Below, piece by piece: positions 43,425 through 51,682 of a stretch of 57,143 bases of DNA (its first letter is position 1; each line of letters begins with the position of its first letter). Source of the stretch: Aved-18 sp964606665 (GTDB lineage Bacteria; Cyanobacteriota; Vampirovibrionia; Obscuribacterales; Obscuribacteraceae); NCBI GenBank assembly GCA_964606665.1, contig CAZSHS010000025.1, forward strand, positions 1 through 57,143, in the 5' to 3' direction. The notes below the pieces were generated by a model, which saw only the letters and a list, made by a program, of their open reading frames with translations, made no database searches and had not been told where the DNA came from. Both the position numbers and the translations under genes were made by a program.

Positions 43425-44984
43425 TTACTCGGTTCTTTTGAACGTAGCGAAGCTGACTTTAAATGAGGCTCCCTGTCCACTAGGACCAGATGAGACGTCA
43501 ATTTTCGCTTTGTGTGAAGATACTACTTCTTTGACTATAGCTAGACCTAGTCCTGTTCCAGATTTTTCAGTACCTGGCACTCTGTAGAATCGCTCGAAAA
43601 TCCTTTCTTTTTCATCATGAGGAATTCCGGGACCATTATCTTCGACACTAAGTGTTGTGGAGCCGTTTCGCACTGCAACTTCAATCATCACAGTTCCGCC
43701 AGATGGTGTGTATAGAATGCTGTTTTCTATAAGGTTTGAGGCTAGCTCTTCGATGCCGCTTGGATCAGCGTATATCAAGGCGGGTTCGCTTGTGGAATGA
43801 AATTCTAGTTCGATTTTTTGCTGAATGGCGTCTGGCACTTTGGTTGCGGTCACTTCAGAAACGACGCTGTTTAAGTCTACGATAGACATTTGTCGTGTGG
43901 AAGAAGCACCAGGCTCAGAGCGAGCAAGCATTAAAAGTCGGCCGACAACTTTTCCCATTCGAGCAATGCCTGCATCAAGTTCGGCTAAAACTTCTTTTGA
44001 TTCGTCGTCTTTGGCTAGTTTGCGTGCAAGGGCGCTGTAAGTGCCTAAGCCTGCAATTGGGGTGCGCAGTTGGTGCGCGGCATTTGCTATGAATCGCTTT
44101 TGCATCTCAACGTCGTCGCTCAATTGTTTGAGCAAGTTGTTCAAAGCATTTACAAGCGATTTGATTTCGCTTGGTTCGTTAACTTCGAGCATGCTCAAAT
44201 CACCAGGTGAGCGCGAATTGACTGCCGCTTCCACTCGTGCAAGTGGCGATAAGCCTCTTCTCACGCCTAACCATACCGCAATCAGCGCACAGATAATCAG
44301 AATTAATTGACTTACAAGCACTGTAAATGCTATCTGATGGGTTAATTCCTTTCTAGTGTTGCGGGTTTCAGCCACCTGGATAATCAAATAGTCAGTGGCA
44401 AACAACCCCCCGTTTTTGATTACCAAGACATTAAGAATTTTAAACTTAATTATATTCCTGGTGATGAAGGAGACAAATTCCCATATATTTATGCCGAAAA
44501 AGATGNNNNNNNNNNAGCGGTAAGTCTTTGCAGTTTGCTTATAGCAAACTTCAAAATCTCCAATATTAACAGGGCAATCATTTGGTATCGGAAATGTGAA
44601 TGCCACCGCCCGTAGTTGCCTCTCTTTTAATTTGAAAAAGCGAAATTGCGGACTTAAATTTAACTGCTCGAAATTTGGTAGTGGAAGAAAGTTATGCCCA
44701 GCAAGCAGTTGACCAGATGGTGAGAAGATTTGAAAATAGAATTCGTCGCGATTATTGTGACGTAAAATAGAAAGCGCAGCAACAGGTAAGTCTAAAGTTA
44801 TTTTGCCGTCCTGATTTTTTACACGTGCCACCACCGAGTCGGCAGAGTTGACAAGCTCACGGTCATAAATACTGCGAGCCAAATTTTCGCCTATGTAAAA
44901 CGCACCCACACTACTGAATGCAGATAAACTCAAAAGAGGTATGAGCAGCCAGAGTAGTAGTTGTTTGCGTATTGATCGCTTCAT
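43425..44984 (-). CDS. Sensor histidine kinase (TctE/QseC type), interrupted by a scaffold gap
   Basis: About 519 residues as assembled, with ten Ns at 44506-44515 inside the N-terminal sensor region. An N-terminal membrane segment (LLLWLLIPLLSLSAFSSVGA), a 2CSK_N-like periplasmic region ending YLIIQVAETRNTRKELTHQ, a second membrane segment, a HAMP-like region, the H box FIANAAHQLRTPIAGLG (His about 303), N box LIENSILYTPSGG and G boxes VEDNGPGIP, GTGLGLAIVKEV are seen. It is the last gene of a four-gene operon with a cognate OmpR-type regulator one base upstream. The stretch next to the gap (about 44409-44505) does not look like 2CSK_N sequence and may be misassembled. Confidence 0.85.
   Translation of the reverse strand: MKRSIRKQLLLWLLIPLLSLSAFSSVGAFYIGENLARSIYDRELVNSADSVVARVKNQDGKITLDLPVAALSILRHNNRDEFYFQIFSPSGQLLAGHNFLPLPNFEQLNLSPQFRFFKLKERQLRAVAFTFPIPNDCPVNIGDFEVCYKQTAKTYRXXXXIFFGINIWEFVSFITRNIIKFKILNVLVIKNGGLFATDYLIIQVAETRNTRKELTHQIAFTVLVSQLILIICALIAVWLGVRRGLSPLARVEAAVNSRSPGDLSMLEVNEPSEIKSLVNALNNLLKQLSDDVEMQKRFIANAAHQLRTPIAGLGTYSALARKLAKDDESKEVLAELDAGIARMGKVVGRLLMLARSEPGASSTRQMSIVDLNSVVSEVTATKVPDAIQQKIELEFHSTSEPALIYADPSGIEELASNLIENSILYTPSGGTVMIEVAVRNGSTTLSVEDNGPGIPHDEKERIFERFYRVPGTEKSGTGLGLAIVKEVVSSHKAKIDVSSGPSGQGASFKVSFATFKRTE
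44506..44515. other. Assembly gap (10 N)
   Basis: Ten undetermined bases inside the histidine kinase gene; a placeholder of unknown true length. The bases just to its left are unusually AT-rich. Confidence 0.99.
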
Positions 44985-44985
44985 T

Positions 44986-45648
44986 TTATTCGATTATGAA
45001 ACCTAATCCTTTTACTGTTCTAATGACACAAGTGGATTTTTCCATTTTTTTGCGCAAGCGATACATTATGATGTCCAGCGCATTTCCAGTTATTTCCATT
45101 TCCACATTGAAAAGATGATCAAGCATTCGGTCTCGCATGACCAGACGACCTTTGTTTTGAAATAGATACTCGAGCACTTTGAATTCGCGCAAAGTCAATT
45201 CGAGTATTTCAGAATCTATGTAAAACTGGTTGGCATGCGTGTCGAGTGTCAAATTGCCAGACACGACTTTTGTTTGGTTGTCCCATTTTTCTTTGCGCAA
45301 AAGGGCACGGATTCTTGCTTCCAGCTCACCCATGTCAAATGGTTTGCACAGATAGTCGTTGGCACCAAGATCCAACCCGCGTATGCGGTCTGACAGAGTA
45401 TCTCTTGCCGTCAATATAAGAATGGGCAGAGTCTTTCCAATCGAGCGCAGCCAGGCCAGAACTTCAAAGCCATTTCTAATAGGTAGACCGATGTCTAGAA
45501 TAAGTAAATCATAGTCGCAAGCTGAGACAGCAGCTTCAGTTTCCACACCAGTCTTTGCTATATCAATACGATGGCCGCTAAAGCGTAAGGTCCGCGAAAG
45601 ACCATCGCTCAAATATTTATCGTCTTCAGCTAGCAGAATGTGAGCCAT
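44986..45648 (-). CDS. OmpR/PhoB-family response regulator
   Basis: 220 residues. Receiver domain with LAEDDKYLSDGLSRTLRFSG, phospho-acceptor Asp in LLILDIGLPIRNG, Lys in DYLCKPFDMGELEARIRAL. The C-terminal winged helix contains LTLREFKVLEYLFQNKGRLV, NALDIIMYRLRKKME and IRTVKGLGF. It binds DNA after phosphorylation by the kinase encoded next (one base apart). It overlaps the preceding receiver-like gene by 23 bases. Confidence 0.93.
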   Translation of the reverse strand: MAHILLAEDDKYLSDGLSRTLRFSGHRIDIAKTGVETEAAVSACDYDLLILDIGLPIRNGFEVLAWLRSIGKTLPILILTARDTLSDRIRGLDLGANDYLCKPFDMGELEARIRALLRKEKWDNQTKVVSGNLTLDTHANQFYIDSEILELTLREFKVLEYLFQNKGRLVMRDRMLDHLFNVEMEITGNALDIIMYRLRKKMEKSTCVIRTVKGLGFIIE

Positions 45649-45958
45649 TGTAATCGCCTGCGTATAAACGTTCTATTTTTTGTCTGAATCTTGCACGATG
45701 AAAATCGGAGGTATTGTTCGAAACGCAGATTACTGGAATATCGAAGTTGCCAGTATTAATCAGCTTTTTCATTTTCTGTGACTGCGAACCATCTTCATCA
45801 TCGATTGTTATGATTACTGCGTTCATATATCGTTGTTCGAGCAAGGAAAACATTTTGATATCATCGCGTACGAAATAAAGATTGCAAGCCAGCTCATGAA
45901 GCGCAGCATCGATTTCCTTTTGATTTTTTTTGTTATCGGAGCGTACTAGAAGATTCAT
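45626..45958 (-). CDS. Small degenerate receiver-like protein
   Basis: 110 residues from the ATG at 45958, which overlaps the stop of the GT20 gene (TAATG). The order of strands and helices (MNLLVRSDNKKNQKEIDAAL, AVIITIDDEDGSQSQKMKKL, DIPVICVSNNTSDFHRARFR) follows a receiver domain, but the acidic pocket at the N-terminus and the phospho-acceptor Asp after the third strand are not conserved in place. It may be a non-phosphorylated modulator of the two-component system encoded next. An upstream in-frame extension is open but lies inside the GT20 gene. Confidence 0.55.
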   Translation of the reverse strand: MNLLVRSDNKKNQKEIDAALHELACNLYFVRDDIKMFSLLEQRYMNAVIITIDDEDGSQSQKMKKLINTGNFDIPVICVSNNTSDFHRARFRQKIERLYAGDYNGSHSAS

Positions 45959-47271
45959 TAGACACACATCCTTTTGGTTTGATTTAGTTTCTCTTCGCGA
46001 TTTCGAACTGACATTTTTTCCAGTTCTACAAAATTTTGCCACCACATCGAAAGCGAGTTTGCGGCAACACAATTTCGCAGTGATCGTTGTCTCCTCTTCT
46101 TTTCTTGAATACTCATATTCAATCCGTATAAGATTTTGTGCGCAAAGCCGTGTAGGTCTTTTGGTCTAACAGATAAACAATGATTTCCAAGTTCGCTCCA
46201 AACTCCAGCTCCATTGGATAGAGTTAGCACGCCGGGGTTCGACTGTTGACTGGCCACGAACTCTTTGGCGGTTAAATTTAATCCATCCTTGAGTGGATTA
46301 ACAAGCATGATTGATGCATTGGCATAGCTGCTGGCTAATTCTGGTGGAGAGGTTGGTTTGTCAGTCCACAAAATCGGTTTCCATGCGTCTTTTGAATAAA
46401 TAGAATTGACTGATTCGTAAATGCTTCTGCACTCATGCCAGTATTTGTCGAATTCGCTAAGCCCGGGTCTTGACCGAGCGCATTGTTGAACGAAAACTAC
46501 CTTCTCCTGCCATTCTGGATTTGTTTTGAAGAAGTGATTTATAGCTAGTAAGCGCTCGCGCACGCCTTTAGTGTAGTCGACTCTATCGACACTCAAAACA
46601 TAAGGAATCCCGTTGGTGGCAGGCAGTAAAGAATTTTCAGTGGCATTTTCCTGCCAGAAACGGTTATCGATTCCTAAAGGTGAGACTATCAGTTTTGAGT
46701 TTGATTGCGCGTAGGGTAAATACTGACGAACGAAACACTCGAAGTTATCTTTGTATTCTTCGGTATGAAAACCAATAGCATCTGCGTAAAGAAGCGCTTC
46801 GGCTATTTCGCTTAGTGCGTCGGCATGTTGTGGCCATACATCCTTTGGCCAGGGTATATGCCAAAAGATGTATTTGTTTTGATTTGCGCTCAGAAATTTG
46901 GGCAGTAACGCTAGCTGATAGTCGTTTACGAAGTACGCTTCCTTTCCAAGGTGGTCAGGGCGATTTAAGTTCAATGCTAGCGAAGAATTGAAGACTTTGT
47001 AGTGAAGTCGCTCAACCAGTGAATATCTCGCTAACTCAGGCATATCGTGCATAATTGGCCAGAGAAAATTGTTGCAATAATAGTAATGATTTTTCTGAAT
47101 AATCTTGTCGAAGGCGTAAATAGGGCGTTTCTGACCTCTATTCTTCATCCAAAGTTCGTGGTCGACAATGTAAAACCAGTTGCTTTGCTGATTCTGCAAA
47201 TAGTCGATTTGAGTCAACGCATTCGACACTCCCCCAGGTTGTGTAGGACCGCGGTAAGATACAATCTGCAT
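45958..47271 (-). CDS. GT20 glycosyltransferase, trehalose-6-phosphate-synthase-like
   Basis: 437 residues. GT20 signatures are YFVNDYQLALLPKFL, FWHIPWP, AIGFHTEEYKDNF, LSVDRVDYTKGVRERLLAI, NPLKDGLNLTAKEFVASQ and SNGAGVWSELG. The family links glucose from a nucleotide sugar to glucose-6-phosphate (OtsA) or to glycerol-3-phosphate (GgpS). VNDYQL replaces the OtsA consensus VHDYHL, so the acceptor is uncertain. No phosphatase gene (otsB) is in the operon. Downstream genes encode a degenerate receiver, a regulator and a kinase. The likely role is compatible-solute synthesis under osmotic or desiccation stress (inference). Confidence 0.85.
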   Translation of the reverse strand: MQIVSYRGPTQPGGVSNALTQIDYLQNQQSNWFYIVDHELWMKNRGQKRPIYAFDKIIQKNHYYYCNNFLWPIMHDMPELARYSLVERLHYKVFNSSLALNLNRPDHLGKEAYFVNDYQLALLPKFLSANQNKYIFWHIPWPKDVWPQHADALSEIAEALLYADAIGFHTEEYKDNFECFVRQYLPYAQSNSKLIVSPLGIDNRFWQENATENSLLPATNGIPYVLSVDRVDYTKGVRERLLAINHFFKTNPEWQEKVVFVQQCARSRPGLSEFDKYWHECRSIYESVNSIYSKDAWKPILWTDKPTSPPELASSYANASIMLVNPLKDGLNLTAKEFVASQQSNPGVLTLSNGAGVWSELGNHCLSVRPKDLHGFAHKILYGLNMSIQEKKRRQRSLRNCVAANSLSMWWQNFVELEKMSVRNREEKLNQTKRMCV

Positions 47272-47385
47272 TTGAAACCTCTGCGTTATTTCATTTCACC
47301 ACTTTTACCTTAATGGATAGAAGTTTCAGAAACCTTTCGTTTTCCAGTTGACTATGCTTCAATTTACTTTCGTATTTTGAGCACT

Positions 47386-48345
47386 ATGGCGGTGAATTTT
47401 GTGAAAGCTTTGAGAATAAAGAATGACAAAGTTGCTCTAGAGGAGGTTCCCGCTCCAGTTGCGAATGAAAACGAAGCCGTTATAAAAATCGAGAAAGCTG
47501 GAGTCTGCAATACAGACCTCGAAATCATAAAAGGCTATCATAATTTCGCGGGCACAATGGGACATGAATTTGTTGGCACCGTATATGATGCCAAAGACAA
47601 ATCACTCATTGGTAAGAGAGTAGTCGCAGACATAAATCAAGCTTGCATGAAATGTAATATTTGCAACAGTGGTGGCATGCACCATTGCCCTGATCGATGC
47701 GTTATTGGGATAGTCAATAAAGATGGTGCTTTTGCTGAATATTTGAGCATCACTCTTAGTAGTTTGGTCGAAGTTCCGCAAGATTTGGCATTGGATAAAA
47801 TTGTATTTGCCGAACCTGTTGCTGCGGCACTTGAAATACAAGAGCAACTTCAGCTCGATAAGCGAAACCCAATTTGTGTCATTGGCGATGGCAAGCTCGG
47901 TTTACTAATTGCAATGACGCTCGATCAAAGCGGGTACGAAGTCCATCTTGTAGGACGGCATCCTGAGCGCCTGGAACGCCTTGGTAATTTTGACGGGACG
48001 TACAAGTTGGCTGCAACCAACAAATCATACGCAGTTGTAATTGAAGCAACAGGAAATCCACAGGGTTTTCAATCAGCAATTGATTTAGTGAGACCTAGAG
48101 GGAACCTAGTTCTTAAATCGACCTACGCAGCGCCGTTTCAGTTTAATCCTTCAATGCTCGTGGTCAACGAGATAAATGTAATCGGCTCACGTTGCGGACC
48201 AATGGACAAAGCTGTTCAAATGATCGCTTGCGGACTGCTTGACCCAAGCACGCTTATCGACGCACAAATGCCGCTTGAGCAGGGCGTCGAGGCACTTAAT
48301 CGTGCGCTAGAGCCTGGCGTGCTTAAGGTCTTAATCTCATTTTGA
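47386..48345 (+). CDS. Zinc-dependent alcohol dehydrogenase (MDR family)
   Basis: About 319 residues from ATG 47386 (a TTG at 47377 is also open). Catalytic zinc ligands are in AGVCNTDLEII and GHEFVG; structural zinc Cys are in QACMKCNICNSGGMHHC. The cofactor fold begins NPICVIGDGKLGLLIAM with the GxGxxG-like GDGKLG. Substrate unknown; sorbitol/threonine-dehydrogenase-like members have this layout. It is divergent from the GT20 gene, with about 115 bases of shared upstream region. Confidence 0.85.
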   Translation: MAVNFVKALRIKNDKVALEEVPAPVANENEAVIKIEKAGVCNTDLEIIKGYHNFAGTMGHEFVGTVYDAKDKSLIGKRVVADINQACMKCNICNSGGMHHCPDRCVIGIVNKDGAFAEYLSITLSSLVEVPQDLALDKIVFAEPVAAALEIQEQLQLDKRNPICVIGDGKLGLLIAMTLDQSGYEVHLVGRHPERLERLGNFDGTYKLAATNKSYAVVIEATGNPQGFQSAIDLVRPRGNLVLKSTYAAPFQFNPSMLVVNEINVIGSRCGPMDKAVQMIACGLLDPSTLIDAQMPLEQGVEALNRALEPGVLKVLISF

Positions 48346-48350
48346 AAAGT

Positions 48351-48686
48351 CTATTTTCCTAGTGCTTCTTGCAGATCATTTAACTGGGCTTGAAAAATTT
48401 CTTTGGCCACGTCCAAGAGTTTGAACAATTTGGGATTAGCGCAGGAATAATAAATATTCACTCCTTGCTTTCTGGCAAGAACAAGATTGCTCGCTTTTAG
48501 AACTGCCAATTGCTGAGAGACATTTGGAAGCTCAATTTCAAGCTTGTCTCTTATTTCTGTTACCGTCTTTTCTTCCGTTCGCAGTTCATCAAGAATGCGA
48601 ATTCTTACTGGGTTGCTCAATGCTCTAAATAATTGAGACTTGAGCTCTGTTAGTTTCACTCTTTGATTAATCGGATTTTTTGGCAT
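48351..48686 (-). CDS. ArsR-family transcriptional regulator
   Basis: 111 residues from ATG at 48684-48686; an open upstream extension overlaps the RRM gene on the other strand. The winged-helix region is RALSNPVRIRILDELRTEEK, TEIRDKLEIELPNVSQQLAV, LKASNLVLARKQGVNIYYSC. The metal-binding Cys motif of classic ArsR proteins (CVC) is absent, so it probably senses something other than As/Sb or binds metal at another site (one Cys near position 84). It is divergent from the RRM gene, and a 10-bp palindrome lies between them. Confidence 0.85.
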   Translation of the reverse strand: MPKNPINQRVKLTELKSQLFRALSNPVRIRILDELRTEEKTVTEIRDKLEIELPNVSQQLAVLKASNLVLARKQGVNIYYSCANPKLFKLLDVAKEIFQAQLNDLQEALGK

Positions 48687-48735
48687 TTGGTTTGGGTTGA
48701 CGATAAATGATACGGGTGTTATATTTGTATTGTAT

Positions 48736-48745
48736 CGCAATTGCG
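48736..48745. promoter_or_regulatory. Palindrome CGCAATTGCG between the ArsR-like and RRM genes
   Basis: A perfect 10-bp palindrome with an overlapping TTGCGCAA at 48741-48748. It lies in the 88-bp region between two divergent genes, where an ArsR-type operator would be expected. Supported by position and symmetry only. Confidence 0.35.
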
Positions 48746-48774
48746 CAAGTATGCAACTATTTAAGGGTGTTTCT

Positions 48775-49062
48775 ATGAGTACTAGCCTTCTGGTAGGCAA
48801 TTTACCTGTTGAAGTAAGTGAAGAAGAATTGTTAGAGCATTTTTCTCCTTACGGCAAGGTAAAAACAGTCACACTCGTAAGAAATGATCGAGGTGGTGCA
48901 AAGGGTTTTGCCGTAGTTGTAATGTCTTCAAGGCAAGAGGCAATCGCGGCTGCGGAAAATCTTTCTAGCCAAGAATTAGGCGGAAGAAGACTAACTGTTT
49001 CGCTTAGAAAAGTATCTGAAAACTCTAAAGGGTTTCTAGGTTTTTTCAAACTTTTCGGCTAG
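48775..49062 (+). CDS. RRM-type RNA-binding protein
   Basis: 95 residues from ATG 48775. A single RRM domain: RNP-2 SLLVGNLP, then EEELLEHFSPYGKVKTVTLV, RNP-1 RGGAKGFAVVVM, and a C-terminal Phe-rich tail (GFLGFFKLFG). It resembles small cyanobacterial Rbp proteins, which bind RNA and are often cold-induced. This fits a cyanobacterium-related lineage. The upstream frame that extends before this ATG lies over the ArsR start and is unlikely. Confidence 0.88.
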   Translation: MSTSLLVGNLPVEVSEEELLEHFSPYGKVKTVTLVRNDRGGAKGFAVVVMSSRQEAIAAAENLSSQELGGRRLTVSLRKVSENSKGFLGFFKLFG

Positions 49063-49077
49063 TTCAATTTGTTCAAA

Positions 49078-49680
49078 CTATTCCATCAATTCGATTAACA
49101 AGGCTTTGTCGCTATTAGAAATATCGATGTCGGTTATGCGCAATCCGCTATCCGTTTTTTTGACTTTGAGCTTGATCTCAACGGCGGTTGATTTAAATTG
49201 CCGTTCGTCCAACTGTTTGGCTAAGCTTGCAAGCAGTGTTACTTCTAGACCGGTTTTGGCGGTTCCACCAGTACACTCCACAGAATAAGGTTGAAATGTC
49301 ACAACCTCATCCTCGCTGGGTTTCCAGAAGAGCGACTCCATTGTTTGGTATGAAGAGAGTGTCATCCATTTAGATGCTTCGATATGGCTGCGGCTTTCAG
49401 TGATCGGATTAAAATCAAACGCTGATTTCATGTGCCATTTAACAAAGTCGCATGCAAGTTCAGGTGAAAGAGGCGACTCGATTGGCGTCTCATCTTCAAT
49501 TGTGGGCACCTGCACCTCTGGCGTTGCATGAACCAATTGTGCGTCGGCGTACCTATCCAAGTCCGCCCTCATGCTGCAATAGTGAATTAACTTGCCGAAA
49601 TGATAGCCATTTATAAGAAAACCAGAGAGAAGGAGCGCAAGTGGAAAACCAAATACGTTTGAATGGCGGAATTGAATCAT
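49078..49680 (-). CDS. Anchored protein of unknown family, paralogue of the gene at 51683
   Basis: 200 residues. An N-terminal membrane segment (FGFPLALLLSGFLINGYHFG) leads to a soluble domain. Start (MIQFRHSNVFGF), middle (FWKPSEDEVVTFQPY, GGTAKTGLEVTLLASL) and end (LRITDIDISNSDKALLIELM) all have counterparts in the protein encoded at 51683-52243. No known family recognised. It is convergent with the RRM gene. Confidence 0.65.
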   Translation of the reverse strand: MIQFRHSNVFGFPLALLLSGFLINGYHFGKLIHYCSMRADLDRYADAQLVHATPEVQVPTIEDETPIESPLSPELACDFVKWHMKSAFDFNPITESRSHIEASKWMTLSSYQTMESLFWKPSEDEVVTFQPYSVECTGGTAKTGLEVTLLASLAKQLDERQFKSTAVEIKLKVKKTDSGLRITDIDISNSDKALLIELME

Positions 49681-49728
49681 GCTCGAATCTCCGGCAGGCG
49701 CGTGTCTCTTATTTCAGCATACACTGCA

Positions 49729-50127
49729 TTACATAATTTGGCATAGGCGCTCAAGAAATGCGGACTGGTCGGGATGCATTATTTTGCCAGCTTCTGCCAG
49801 TGTAAAGAACTCTGCTTTGTCGATTTCCCAAGATAAATTTTGAGGCGCGCATTCCTTTGACGCTTCTACTGCAAAGCAATGAATCTGCTTGCGACTTTTA
49901 GTGTATTCGATAAATCCAAGCGAAACTAGCTCGTCTTTTACCTCAATGCCAGTTTCTTCTAAGGTCTCTCTTCGCGCAGCCGCTTGCAAATCTTCGCCGG
50001 GCTCTGGCAGTCCTTTGGGTATGCCCCAAGGCGCGCTGCGATTGTAATTGCCAGATGGATGAACGAGCAGCACTTCGACTGTGTCGTTGATCTTTCGATA
50101 AAGCAAAATGCCAGCGGACTCTTTCAT
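49729..50127 (-). CDS. NUDIX hydrolase
   Basis: 132 residues. The NUDIX box spans GLPEPGEDLQAAARRETLEE with TG following, matching Gx5Ex7REUxEExGU with all acidic residues present. N-terminal GILLYRK and VEVLLVHPSGNYNRSAPWGI are typical. Members hydrolyse nucleoside diphosphates linked to another moiety; the exact substrate cannot be read from sequence. A palindromic element copy lies just upstream of its start. Confidence 0.88.
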   Translation of the reverse strand: MKESAGILLYRKINDTVEVLLVHPSGNYNRSAPWGIPKGLPEPGEDLQAAARRETLEETGIEVKDELVSLGFIEYTKSRKQIHCFAVEASKECAPQNLSWEIDKAEFFTLAEAGKIMHPDQSAFLERLCQIM

Positions 50128-50225
50128 GTGCCGTGCCTTCTTCAGTCGTAAATGGCAGCATACAACAGTTGAATAAAAGTGTCGAAAATCCCACTACGTT
50201 TGAGGGGGGTCTTTTTGCGACTTTC

Positions 50226-50299
50226 TCTGCAAATAGTAAAAACGCATTCTTTTCCTAACGAAAACGTGAGAAAAGTAGCGCAACTTTAATACTTGATGA
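50226..50299 (-). repeat. 74-bp palindromic element, copy C (degenerate, minus orientation)
   Basis: On the minus strand it begins TCATCAAGTATTAAAGTTGC (50299 downwards), matching 18 of 20 positions with the left arm of both copies A and B. The core has CACG...CGTTAGGAAAAG. The other arm is decayed (GCGTTTTTACTATTTG). It lies between the NUDIX start and the 3' end of the next minus-strand gene. Confidence 0.65.
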
Positions 50300-50362
50300 A
50301 AAATTCGAAAAAAGACATGCTCGATTGGCGTAAGACTTTAGACGAATTGATAAGCGCAAGTG

Positions 50363-50899
50363 CTATTCATCAGCCGCGTCGGTGTCGTCTTCTTTCTGCG
50401 CGGGCTTCAACTTGCCGCACACAAACTTGCATTTATCATTCGAGTCGCGCATGGGCGTTCCGCTTACTACCGAGGTCCAGATCAAAAATTGGTCTTTGCC
50501 GTCTGTCAAAATCACAGTCGAATTCGCGGGCGCAGTCCATGTTGATGGTGGGTGCTTTTGCAATTCTTCTATCGATGCATTTCGAATAGATCTATCCACG
50601 CTCATGCGAATATTTTCTATTGAATGCGTGCTTCCTGTGTAGGTCACTTGAGTGGTTGCTGGGACTGGCGCGCCAGTCACTTTTTCGAAAACAAATTTCA
50701 AGGCTTCGTCCACTTCTTGATCCAGATTTGGAAACGAGCCGTGCTCTTTGTGCCATTCTTTCATTGCGTCGCCAGCGCGAAGGGCTACGCCATGCAGTTC
50801 TTCTGCGTCCAATCCTTGTCCGTATTGCGCATCGACAAATGGAATGGCAAAAGCAAAGAGGGCGATAAAAGCAATGGCAATAAAAATTATTTTGCGCAT
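50363..50899 (-). CDS. Exported protein of unknown function
   Basis: 178 residues with a signal peptide (MRKIIFIAIAFIALFAFAIP, cleavage near VDA). The mature protein is hydrophilic with VPATTQVTYTGSTHSIENIR and FLIWTSVVSG, and an acidic C-terminus (KEDDTDAADE). No family recognised. It precedes the DUF188 gene on the same message only if a transcript from 51356 reads through (seven bases apart). Confidence 0.65.
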   Translation of the reverse strand: MRKIIFIAIAFIALFAFAIPFVDAQYGQGLDAEELHGVALRAGDAMKEWHKEHGSFPNLDQEVDEALKFVFEKVTGAPVPATTQVTYTGSTHSIENIRMSVDRSIRNASIEELQKHPPSTWTAPANSTVILTDGKDQFLIWTSVVSGTPMRDSNDKCKFVCGKLKPAQKEDDTDAADE

Positions 50900-50906
50900 T
50901 GGACAA

Positions 50907-51356
50907 TTATATCCTTAGTTTGGTCAGGGCACGGTCGAATGCTGATGCGAATTCGCGCCGTTCTTTGTCGCCAAATGGTTTGGGTCCGCCGGTCGTTTCG
51001 CCAGTATCCCGCAAATCCTGCATCAAATTGCGCACCGCGATTCGCTCACCAATGTTATCTGGCGTAAATACAAGTCCGCGCGGACTGAGGACCACCACAT
51101 TCATTGGTACAAGAATATGTGCAAGCGGGATGTCCTGGGTCACGACCAGGTCGCCCTCAACAGCATTTTCACCGATGTACTGGTCGGCGGCATCGGGCGT
51201 GGCATCGACCTGCACAAACGAGATGTAAGGCGACTCCATGAGCGGCAAGATTTTGTTTGCCACAAAAATTGTCTCGATTGTCTTGCGGTGAGCGGCTCTT
51301 GAAATAATATCTTTGACAGCGACGGGACAGGCGTCCGCGTCAACCCAAATCTTCAT
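50907..51356 (-). CDS. YaiI/YqxD-family protein (DUF188/UPF0178)
   Basis: 149 residues from ATG 51354-51356; the upstream extension would add 13 unconserved residues. Family signature: MKIWVDADACPVAVKDII, FVQVDATPDAADQYI, GDLVVTQDIPLAHILV, VVLSPRGLVFTPDNI and GGPKPFGDKERREFASAFDR. The conserved Asp residues suggest a PIN/NYN-like nuclease fold, but the biochemical role of the family is not established. Confidence 0.93.
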   Translation of the reverse strand: MKIWVDADACPVAVKDIISRAAHRKTIETIFVANKILPLMESPYISFVQVDATPDAADQYIGENAVEGDLVVTQDIPLAHILVPMNVVVLSPRGLVFTPDNIGERIAVRNLMQDLRDTGETTGGPKPFGDKERREFASAFDRALTKLRI

Positions 51357-51426
51357 GGGGTGAAATCCTCGTTTGCTCAACAATAGCGATTTCACCTATA
51401 ATCTTCAAGGCGGTTGGGGGCAGGCG

Positions 51427-51669
51427 ATGAAGTTGGATCCATTAACTCTATTTGGACTTTTTGCAGTCTCGCTGGGGCTGGTGTTTTACGCTCTGGAGCC
51501 GAAGTCTAACTGGTATGTACTTGGCTTCGCCGTTGCATGCGCGATGGGCTCGGTATACGGATTTTTGGAAGGCGCGTGGCCATTTGGTGTCGTCGAAATT
51601 GCATGGACAGTCATTGCACTTCGCCGTTTCTGGTTAGCGCGGCAGGGAATTGAAACAATACCCCACTAA
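51427..51669 (+). CDS. Small membrane protein of unknown function
   Basis: 80 residues from ATG 51427, with GGGGGCAGG upstream. Two or three hydrophobic segments (TLFGLFAVSLGLVFYALEP, YVLGFAVACAMGSVYGFLEG, WPFGVVEIAWTVIALRRFW). It resembles small predicted membrane proteins found in many bacteria, but I cannot name a family. It is divergent from the DUF188 gene. Confidence 0.6.
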   Translation: MKLDPLTLFGLFAVSLGLVFYALEPKSNWYVLGFAVACAMGSVYGFLEGAWPFGVVEIAWTVIALRRFWLARQGIETIPH

Positions 51670-51682
51670 GATTTTAAATGTG

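Noticed and set aside
50293..50589. Forward frame starting MKNSKKDMLDWRKTLDELIS after the palindromic element
   Set aside because: It runs antisense into the exported protein gene at 50363-50899, which has a clear signal peptide; the first 20 residues look plausible but the rest does not.
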